NCBI RefSeq assembly: GCF_019219065.1
Contig: NZ_JAHUWK010000012.1
Span: forward strand, 124,001 to 188,000
Length of the DNA stretch: 64,000 bases
DNA from: Duganella sp. sic0402
GTDB taxonomy: Bacteria; Pseudomonadota; Gammaproteobacteria; Burkholderiales; Burkholderiaceae_D
Direction: 5' to 3'
Made by a program: the position numbers and the translations under genes. Of the stretch, positions 58,176 to 64,000 are shown piece after piece. Below the pieces are notes generated by a model. It had not been told where the DNA came from. It saw only the letters and a list, made by a program, of their open reading frames with translations, and made no database searches. Each line of letters begins with the position of its first letter. The first letter of the stretch is position 1.

Positions 58176-58709
58176 ATGGCAAATCAAGTGGAAACGGCGA
58201 TACTCGGCGGTGGCTGCTTCTGGTGCACCGCTGCGGTGTATCTGGAGGTCAAGGGCATTGACTCGGTCGAGTCCGGCTACATGGGCGGCCAGGCCGCAGA
58301 TCCTAGCTATGAGCAAGTGTGTGCCGGCGCCACCGGCCATGCGGAAGTGGTCAAGCTGCAATACGATCCGCAAGTGATCAGCTACCGCGATCTGCTGGAA
58401 ATCTTCTTCACCATCCACGACCCGACCACGCTGAACCGTCAGGGCAACGATGTCGGCACGCAGTACCGCTCGGTCATCTTCCACCAGTCGCCGCAGCAGG
58501 AAGCCACGGCGCGCCAGGTGATCGCCGAAATGGCCCATGTGTGGGACGCGCCCATCGTCACCGAGCTGGTGCCGGCCCAGCCTTTCTACAAGGCCGAGGA
58601 CTACCACCAGGATTATTTCCGCCAGCATCCCTTGCAGGGCTATTGCGCCTTTGTGGTGGCGCCCAAGGTCGACAAGTTCAGGAAGACGTTTGCCGGCCGC
58701 CTGCGCTGA
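58176..58709 (+). CDS. msrA: Peptide methionine sulfoxide reductase A
   Basis: 177 residues. The catalytic Cys is C14 in GGCFWCTAAVY, with GYMGG, GHAEVVKLQYDP and TQYRSVIF as the other fixed blocks. It repairs S-methionine sulfoxide using thioredoxin. Thr-Ala replaces the more usual Thr-Glu after the active Cys-Phe-Trp-Cys, a change of Glu that normally helps bind the sulfoxide oxygen. Its 3' end overlaps the converging cfa gene by 32 nt. Confidence 0.93.
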   Translation: MANQVETAILGGGCFWCTAAVYLEVKGIDSVESGYMGGQAADPSYEQVCAGATGHAEVVKLQYDPQVISYRDLLEIFFTIHDPTTLNRQGNDVGTQYRSVIFHQSPQQEATARQVIAEMAHVWDAPIVTELVPAQPFYKAEDYHQDYFRQHPLQGYCAFVVAPKVDKFRKTFAGRLR

Positions 58710-59913
58710 CGGCCGGATACATATGCTGGCGCGACCACGGCAATGCCGCTGAGCGCTGGCCGGCCTTACGGCCGACGATCTGGTACAGGCTGATCCAGTC
58801 ATGCTCGAACGCGTAGCTGCAACCGGCCAGGTAGACGTGCCAGATACGGTAGCGCTTGTCGCCGGCTAATGTGCGCACGCGCTCGCCTTGCGCCTCGAAA
58901 TTATCGGTCCAGAGGGCGCAGGTACGGGCGTAGTGGCGGCGCAGGTTTTCCACGTCGCACACTTCCAGCTGGCCTTGCTGCATGGCTTTCAGCACGTGGC
59001 CGATGTGTGCCAGTTCGCCGTGAGGGAACACATACCGCTCGATGAATTCGCCGCCGCCGTAGGGCGTCTCGCCGTTGTCGGCATCGGTGCTGGTGATGCC
59101 GTGGTTCATGACCACGCCATCGGGCGCCAGCAGCTGGTGGATGGCGCTGAAGTACTCCTTCAAATGCTTCAGGCCGACATGCTCGAACATGCCGACGCTG
59201 GTGATGCGGTCGAACTGGCCGCGCACGTCGCGGTAGTCCTGTAGGCGGATCTCGATCAGGTGTTCCAGGCCGGCCTCGCGCACCCGCTGCTGCGCCAGTG
59301 CGTACTGGTTTTCCGACAGCGTGACGCCGACACAGCGGGCTTGGTACTGCTGCGCCGCGCGTATCACCAGCGCACCCCAGCCGCAGCCGATATCGAGCAG
59401 CGTCTGGCCCGGCTGGAGTTCGATCTTGCGCAGGATGTGGTCGATCTTCTTCAGCTGCGCGGTGGGCAGGTCCTCGTCGCCGTCCTCAAAATAGGCGCAG
59501 GAATACACCATGTGCGGATCGAGGAACGCCTGGTAGAAATCGTTGGACACATCGTAGTGGTAGCGGATTGCCTCGGCATCCTTGTGCCGGTTGTGGCGGA
59601 TGCTGCGCGCCAGCCGTGCAAACTTGCCCTCGGCCTTGAGCGTGGTGCGCGCCAGCGCGTTGACCACGGCGATCATGTCGCGCGCCTTGCCCTTGACCTC
59701 GATCGCGCCTTCAACATAGGCCGCGCCGAGGTTGGACAGCGATGGCGTCAGCAGATAGCGCGCCGCCGCCACATTCGGCAGCCGGATGGTCACGCGCGGG
59801 GTTTCGCTGGATAGATCGACTTGCTGACCGTTCCATAACTCGATGCGCAACGGCAGCGTCAACTGCTGGCGGATGCCGTCGATCCAATGGCTGAGTTGAT
59901 TCTGTACGAACAA
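58678..59913 (-). CDS. cfa: Cyclopropane-fatty-acyl-phospholipid synthase
   Basis: About 411 residues from a TTG at 59913, with GGGAGG 5 nt upstream; a longer frame would run back through the terminator of the preceding gene. SAM-binding block LLDIGCGWGALVIRAA is preceded by YHYDVSNDFYQAFLD, and ITSVGMFEHVG follows. It adds a methylene group to unsaturated phospholipid chains. The last 11 residues after SRQHMYP are unlike relatives and are encoded in the overlap with msrA. Confidence 0.92.
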   Translation of the reverse strand: MFVQNQLSHWIDGIRQQLTLPLRIELWNGQQVDLSSETPRVTIRLPNVAAARYLLTPSLSNLGAAYVEGAIEVKGKARDMIAVVNALARTTLKAEGKFARLARSIRHNRHKDAEAIRYHYDVSNDFYQAFLDPHMVYSCAYFEDGDEDLPTAQLKKIDHILRKIELQPGQTLLDIGCGWGALVIRAAQQYQARCVGVTLSENQYALAQQRVREAGLEHLIEIRLQDYRDVRGQFDRITSVGMFEHVGLKHLKEYFSAIHQLLAPDGVVMNHGITSTDADNGETPYGGGEFIERYVFPHGELAHIGHVLKAMQQGQLEVCDVENLRRHYARTCALWTDNFEAQGERVRTLAGDKRYRIWHVYLAGCSYAFEHDWISLYQIVGRKAGQRSAALPWSRQHMYPAVSAGGRQTSS

Positions 59914-59936
59914 GATAACCTCCCGCGCTTCAGAAT

Positions 59937-59964
59937 AAAAAAAGACCACCGCAAACGGTGGTCT
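59937..59964 (-). terminator. Intrinsic terminator after the hemerythrin-PdxH gene
   Basis: On the minus strand AGACCACCG (59964-59956) pairs with CGGTGGTCT (59951-59943) over a TTTG loop and is followed by seven T residues. The cfa ribosome-binding site begins 12 nt after this T run. Confidence 0.9.
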
Positions 59965-59987
59965 GGTATTCCGAACGGGACGCGTGC

Positions 59988-61223
59988 TTACGGTTGCAGG
60001 CGTTCCTTCACCCAGCTGCCATCTGCTTGTTTGACGTACACGATCCGGTCATGGAAACGCGAGCGGCGTCCCTGCCAGAATTCGATGCGCTGCGGATCGA
60101 GGCGGTAGCCGCCCCAGTGCGCCGGCCGCACCGGATGCTCGCCGCTGACTGCTGCGGCGGCGTCGTAATTGCTTTCCATCTGTTCGCGGTTGGCGATGGG
60201 CGCGCTCTGCTGCGAGGCGATCGCAGCGATCTGGCTCTTCACCGGCCGGCTGTAAAAATACTTGTCGCTTTCCTCGGCGGCGGTGCGCACTACCGTGCCT
60301 TCGATCCGCACCTGCCGTTCCAGCTCACTCCAGAAGAACAGCAGCGCCGCATGCGGATTGCTGCGCAGTTGCTGGCCCTTCTGGCTGTCGTAATTGGTGT
60401 ACCAGGTAAAACCGCGCTGATCGTATTGCTTGATCAGCACGATGCGCGAGGTCGGCTTGCCGTCGGCATCGACCGTGGCCACGCTCATCGCATTCGGTTC
60501 GTTGACCTTGGCGTGCATGGCTTCTTCAAACCACTTGCCGAACTGATCGATAGGATCGTCCAGCACATCGTTTTCCGTCAGGCTGGCGCGGCCGTAATCG
60601 AGCCGCAGGTCGGCCAGCACCACGCCATCGGCAACCGTGTTATCGACCGCCTTGGTGTGCTGCTCAGGCACCTGGCTGGTGGGCAGGACGGGGGTAATCC
60701 CGCGCCGTACCTGCATCGCACTGCCCAGTTGCGCCATCTGTTCCTGGCTGAACAAACGCTTGGCCATGGGGGCGATATTGCCTTCCTCCACCACCATGTG
60801 GGCCGCGTAGGCGTCGCAGAAGCGCGTTACGTCCCCGGCCGACAGGGCTGTGCCGCTGCCGTTGGCGATTTGTTCAAGTTGCGACTTCAGTATAGACCAG
60901 TCTCTATCCATTTGCTCGTGACCGGCCAGAATGCCGGGCGCCAGCTCCTGCAGCAGGGCGGCGTCAGCATCGCGCGCGGTGGCGTGCAGCATCGGCAGCA
61001 GATTCTGTTCCTCGTCCTCGTGGTGCAAATGGGCGGCATGATTGAAATATTTCAGCACCGCCTGCGCGGCTTTCTGTGCATCAATATCAGCGCCATGCAG
61101 GGGCAGGTGCTCCAGCAGTTTTTGCAGCGTTTGCAACTGTTTGCGGATGCGGTCGTGACAATGCTTCAGCACGGCGATCGGCTGGCTGAAGTCAGGGGCG
61201 GTGTCGAACAAGGTATTGCTCAT
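59988..61223 (-). CDS. pdxH: Fusion of hemerythrin-like domain and pyridoxamine 5'-phosphate oxidase
   Basis: 411 residues in one open frame. Residues 1-170 look like a hemerythrin/HHE domain: H23 (CHDR), H67-H68 with E71-E72 (HLHHEDEE), H102 (GHEQMD), and H142 with E146 (AHMVVEEGNI). Residues 201-411 are a full PdxH: SRIVLIK (259-265) for FMN, SRPVKSQI (325-332), HWGGYRLDP and RFHDR (389-393) for substrate. PdxH makes pyridoxal phosphate from the 5'-phosphates of pyridoxine or pyridoxamine using oxygen. Usual PdxH is about 215 residues without such a domain. Residues 171-200 look like a linker. There is no ATG before the PdxH part, though GTG occurs near residue 201. A strong terminator follows. 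Confidence 0.9.
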   Translation of the reverse strand: MSNTLFDTAPDFSQPIAVLKHCHDRIRKQLQTLQKLLEHLPLHGADIDAQKAAQAVLKYFNHAAHLHHEDEEQNLLPMLHATARDADAALLQELAPGILAGHEQMDRDWSILKSQLEQIANGSGTALSAGDVTRFCDAYAAHMVVEEGNIAPMAKRLFSQEQMAQLGSAMQVRRGITPVLPTSQVPEQHTKAVDNTVADGVVLADLRLDYGRASLTENDVLDDPIDQFGKWFEEAMHAKVNEPNAMSVATVDADGKPTSRIVLIKQYDQRGFTWYTNYDSQKGQQLRSNPHAALLFFWSELERQVRIEGTVVRTAAEESDKYFYSRPVKSQIAAIASQQSAPIANREQMESNYDAAAAVSGEHPVRPAHWGGYRLDPQRIEFWQGRRSRFHDRIVYVKQADGSWVKERLQP

Positions 61224-61317
61224 GGCGTGGCTTTCTATGGGCTAAGCGCCTATTCTAGAATACTTCGCAAATTTCCGGATTTAGGCGCTGACCGGCCACG
61301 GACGGTAAAATGTCGGG

Positions 61318-62157
61318 ATGAACAGCATTACTTCCCCTGATTTTGACGACGTCGACTTTGAGCGGCGGTTTGGCGGCATTGCTCGCCTGTATGGCGCGCA
61401 TGCGCTGGAACGCTTCCGTACCGCGCATATTTGCGTGGTCGGCGTTGGCGGTGTTGGCTCGTGGATCGTCGAGGCGCTGGCGCGCAGCGCGATTGGCGAA
61501 CTGACGCTGATCGACCTTGACAACGTGGCCGAGTCGAACATCAACCGCCAGATCCAGGCGCTGAGCAGCACTGTCGGCATGGCCAAGATCACCGCGCTGG
61601 CCGAGCGCATCGCGCAGATCAACCCCTTCTGCAAGGTCCACCAGATCGAAGAGTTTGTCGATCCGGACAATATCGAACAGATGATCGGCAAGCACAAGTA
61701 CGACTATCTGATCGACGCCACCGACTCGGTCAAGGCCAAGGCCGCCATGCTGGCCTGGGCGCGCCAGCACGATCTGCCGGTGATCACCATCGGCAGCGCC
61801 GGCGGCAAGACCGACGCGGCGCAAATCTCGGTGCGCGACCTGGCCAGGACCGAACAGGAGCCGCTGCTGAAAAAAGTGCGCAAGATTATGCGCGCCCAGT
61901 ACGGCTTCCCGCGCGGCGAAAAGACCAAGTTCCACATCGACGCGGTATTCTCGACCGAGCCGCTGAAACTCCCCGAGACCGGCGAAGTGTGCGCGGTGGA
62001 TGGCGATGATCGCAGCGGCGGTGTTACTGGCCTGAACTGCGCCGGCTTCGGTTCGGCGATGGTCGTCACCGCCACCTTCGGCATGGTGTGCGCCGGCCAC
62101 GCGCTACGCAAGCTGGCAGATGGCGTATTGACAACAACGGCCCCGGACGCTGTCTAA
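61318..62157 (+). CDS. tcdA: tRNA threonylcarbamoyladenosine dehydratase
   Basis: 279 residues, ThiF/E1-like. The nucleotide-binding motif GVGGVGSWIVEALARS and LIDLDNVAESNINRQ with the Arg finger are intact; SVKAKAAML follows. It makes the cyclic form of t6A (ct6A) in tRNA using ATP. It is divergent from the hemerythrin-PdxH gene and followed by the FKBP gene. Confidence 0.93.
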   Translation: MNSITSPDFDDVDFERRFGGIARLYGAHALERFRTAHICVVGVGGVGSWIVEALARSAIGELTLIDLDNVAESNINRQIQALSSTVGMAKITALAERIAQINPFCKVHQIEEFVDPDNIEQMIGKHKYDYLIDATDSVKAKAAMLAWARQHDLPVITIGSAGGKTDAAQISVRDLARTEQEPLLKKVRKIMRAQYGFPRGEKTKFHIDAVFSTEPLKLPETGEVCAVDGDDRSGGVTGLNCAGFGSAMVVTATFGMVCAGHALRKLADGVLTTTAPDAV

Positions 62158-62204
62158 TTTGCTATTATGGCGAGCTGTCTACAGACCTCATTGAAAGAAG
62201 CCAC

Positions 62205-62708
62205 ATGAAGCGTAGTTCCGTTTTCGTCGCCATGCTGTTTGCCGCCGCTCTGGCCCAGGCACAGCAGCCACAACAGGCGCCAGCCGCCCCGGCCGCCCCA
62301 GCAGAAGCAGCCCCGGCCGCACCGGTGGTGGTCGGTTCCGCCACGCCGGGTCCTGCCGCCGAGCAGCTGATCATCAATGAAACCAAGGTCGGCACCGGGC
62401 GTGAAGCCACGGCGGGCGCCACCGTCTATATGCACTACACCGGCTGGCTGTATCGTCCGCTGGCGAAGAATATGCACGGCAAGCAGTTCGACTCGTCGAT
62501 TCCGCGCGGCGAACCGCTGGACTTCGTGCTGGGCGCCGGCCGCGTCATCAAGGGCTGGGATCAGGGCATCGTCGGCATGAAAGTGGGCGGCAAGCGCACG
62601 CTGATCATTCCATCGGAACTGGCTTACGGCTCGCGCGCCACGCCAGGCAGCGGCATCCCGCCAAATTCCGCGCTGATCTTTGACGTCGAACTGGTCGACG
62701 TCAAGTAA
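62205..62708 (+). CDS. Exported FKBP-type peptidyl-prolyl isomerase
   Basis: 167 residues from the ATG at 62205. A signal peptide (FVAMLFAAALAQAQ) is followed by a Gln/Pro/Ala-rich linker of about 40 residues and one FKBP domain (VYMHYTGWLY, FDSSI, FVLGAGRVIKGWDQGI, IPPNSALIFDVEL). It probably helps fold periplasmic proteins. A stretch of six residues (PLAKNM) lengthens the first loop of the domain. The stop lies 17 nt from that of the converging CDF gene. Confidence 0.92.
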   Translation: MKRSSVFVAMLFAAALAQAQQPQQAPAAPAAPAEAAPAAPVVVGSATPGPAAEQLIINETKVGTGREATAGATVYMHYTGWLYRPLAKNMHGKQFDSSIPRGEPLDFVLGAGRVIKGWDQGIVGMKVGGKRTLIIPSELAYGSRATPGSGIPPNSALIFDVELVDVK

Positions 62709-62725
62709 TCGTAACCGCTGCGCGC

Positions 62726-63709
62726 CTAGTGCGCGTGGTTGTGCGCCGGCGCCGCAAATGGTGCTGGCGCTTGCAGGCAGCACTCCACCTCGCTGCTACC
62801 CAGGCGCACTTGCAAGGTGCTGTGCTGGATGGAGAATTCCTCGCGCAGCGCCTTGCTGAGCGCATCGATGGCGGCATCGCCCGGATAGCCGCCGGGCATC
62901 ACCAGCTGTACCGTCAGCGCGTTCTCGGTGGTGCTCATCGCCCAGATATGCAGATCCAGTAATTCCGCTACGCCTTCTTGCTTGCTCAGGAAGGCTTCGA
63001 TCTTGGCGCGGTCCACATTGTCCGGCACGGCCGCCATCACCAGACGCAGCGACTGCTTCATCAGCGACCAGGTGCTCATCACGATAATCACCACGATCAC
63101 CATGCTGACTGCCGGATCGACCCAGTTCCAGCCCGTGTAGCCGACGATCAGGCCAGCGACCAGCACGCCCAGCGAGATCGCTGCATCGGCCGCCAGGTGC
63201 AGATAGGCGCCACGGATATTGATATCGTCCTTGCTGCCGGCCATGAACAGCCAGGCCGAAAAACCATTGATCAGAATGCCGATGCCGGCAACTACCGACA
63301 CTGTAACGCTGGCCACCGGGGCCGGATGAATCAGCTGCTGCACTGCTTCCCAGGCAATCCCGCCGCAGGCCGCCATCAGCAGCATGGCGTTGAACAGCGC
63401 CGCCAGGATGGACGAGCTGCGCAGGCCGTAGGTATAGCGCTGGTTGGGGATGCGCTTGGCCAGGATGGCGGCGCCCCAGGCCAGCATCAGACCCAGCACG
63501 TCGGACAGATTGTGGCCGGCGTCGGCCATCAGCGCGGTCGAATTGGCCAGGAAACCGTAGAAAAACTCCACCGCCACAAACACCGAATTGAGCACGATGG
63601 CGATGACGAAGGCGCGGCCCATGGCGTTCGGATCGCCATGATGGTGGTGATGGTGGCCATGGTCATGGCCGTGGTGGTCATGATGATCGTGATCGTGGTG
63701 CTTGCTCAT
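62726..63709 (-). CDS. Cation diffusion facilitator, zinc-type exporter
   Basis: 327 residues. The N-terminal 26 are almost all His, Asp and Gly, a metal-binding tail. Six membrane segments follow, with zinc-site pairs in DAGHNLSD (helix 2) and HLAADAAI (helix 5), a CzcD/ZitB layout, and a cytoplasmic C-terminal domain. It should export zinc or a similar divalent metal. It overlaps the ArsR-type gene by 4 nt (ATGA), which suggests metal-dependent control. Confidence 0.92.
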   Translation of the reverse strand: MSKHHDHDHHDHHGHDHGHHHHHHGDPNAMGRAFVIAIVLNSVFVAVEFFYGFLANSTALMADAGHNLSDVLGLMLAWGAAILAKRIPNQRYTYGLRSSSILAALFNAMLLMAACGGIAWEAVQQLIHPAPVASVTVSVVAGIGILINGFSAWLFMAGSKDDINIRGAYLHLAADAAISLGVLVAGLIVGYTGWNWVDPAVSMVIVVIIVMSTWSLMKQSLRLVMAAVPDNVDRAKIEAFLSKQEGVAELLDLHIWAMSTTENALTVQLVMPGGYPGDAAIDALSKALREEFSIQHSTLQVRLGSSEVECCLQAPAPFAAPAHNHAH

Positions 63710-64000
63710 GCTTCGTTCCCGGTGGAAGGTTCGGCGATATGTTCGAGCATATCGTGGAGTACGCCGCTGATATGGGCGTCGGCGGCGGAATAGAACACCT
63801 GCTTGCCCTGGCGTTCGGACTTGACGATGCGGGCGGCGCGCAGCAGGCGCAGGTGATGGCTGACCAGCGAGCTGCTCAGATCCAGCGTAGCAGCAATCCC
63901 GCTGACCGCAATCGGCGCCGGCACGCAGGCCAGCACAATCCGCAAGCGAGTCGGATCGCCCAGCAAATGAAACAAATCAGCCAGTTGCGCGATCTGCGGA
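63706..64000 (-). CDS. ArsR/SmtB-family transcriptional regulator, C-terminal part
   Basis: Partial; the 5' end runs off the right edge of the window. The visible 97 codons read PQIAQLADLFHLLGDPTRLRI through a helix-turn-helix (SSSLVSHHLRLLRAARIV) and a winged strand (SERQGKQVFYSAAD), ending DMLEHIAE. These match zinc-type SmtB/CzrA sensors, with Asp and His in the last helix (DAHISGVLHDMLEH) as possible alpha-5 metal ligands. The coding frame overlaps the exporter start, so it probably represses its own operon. Confidence 0.85.
   Translation of the reverse strand, partial: PQIAQLADLFHLLGDPTRLRIVLACVPAPIAVSGIAATLDLSSSLVSHHLRLLRAARIVKSERQGKQVFYSAADAHISGVLHDMLEHIAEPSTGNEA

Noticed and set aside
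60600-60630. Internal start that would make PdxH a separate protein
   Set aside because: Only GTG codons are available near residue 201, with no well-placed ribosome-binding site; one continuous fusion frame explains the region better.
63631-63709. Simple-sequence repeat at the start of the CDF gene
   Set aside because: The repeat codes for the metal-binding His-rich tail usual in this transporter family.
1-64000. CRISPR arrays, tRNA or rRNA genes, prophage or insertion sequences
   Set aside because: No regularly spaced repeats, cloverleaf-like genes, integrase or transposase were seen in either strand.

Overview
The window reads as a chromosomal segment of a high-GC betaproteobacterium, most likely Burkholderiales, family Oxalobacteraceae (the Duganella/Massilia/Janthinobacterium group). 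This rests on inference from the gene neighbourhoods: hda-HAD phosphatase-pcnB-folK-panB, recA-recX followed by sucCD and pilA, and pgk-pyk-fba-purC-purE-purK-sua5, together with strongly GC-biased codon use. I see no insertion sequence, prophage, CRISPR array, tRNA or rRNA. Nearly all of the sequence is ordinary, tightly packed core or metabolic genes.

Layout. 1-3147: end of an assimilatory nitrate reduction unit (FAD reductase partner, NasA with a fused BFD-type iron-sulfur domain). 3189-13745: a polyamine (putrescine) uptake and catabolism block with two glutamylpolyamine synthetase paralogs, PotGHI-type transporter parts, an MFS transporter in the opposite direction, PuuD-type hydrolase, a polyamine aminotransferase and an aldehyde dehydrogenase, closed by a terminator. 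13771-19131 (minus): panB, folK, pcnB, HAD phosphatase, hda and an AI-2E family permease. 19281-27417: purM, a secreted phosphodiesterase-like protein, a small Pro-rich secreted protein, PPi-type phosphofructokinase, an S9 peptidase and a sodium:solute symporter. The symporter ends a four-gene minus-strand unit with its small subunit and a two-component system (to 29912).

30000-38555: recA with a perfect LexA box, a REP/BIME-like inverted pair, recX, a phosphoethanolamine-transferase-like enzyme, a 470-nt leader, sucCD, a small FHA protein, pilA behind a sigma-54 promoter, a PilZ protein, a region holding a GNAT gene remnant, and moaC. 38626-43669: a BepA-like protease, an unknown protein, a YheT-type hydrolase, small proteins and azlCD. 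43742-51506: lower glycolysis (pgk, pyk, fba) and purine synthesis (purC, purE, purK), then sua5.

51612-55452: exported hydrolases (a lipase-like lipoprotein and an SGNH hydrolase lipoprotein) and an OmpW-like porin. 55720-64000: gcdH, flavin reductase, msrA, cfa, a hemerythrin-PdxH fusion, tcdA, an exported FKBP isomerase, and a CDF metal exporter with the ArsR-family regulator that overlaps it.

The most unusual item is the fused hemerythrin-pyridoxamine phosphate oxidase (59988-61223). Secondary points are the covarying BIME hairpins, the GNAT remnant, two intrinsic terminators that abut the ribosome-binding site of the next gene, the hairpin-rich pgk-pyk gap, and the polyamine cluster that has two synthetase copies but no binding protein. 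I did not find a convincing new multi-gene defence or mobile system.
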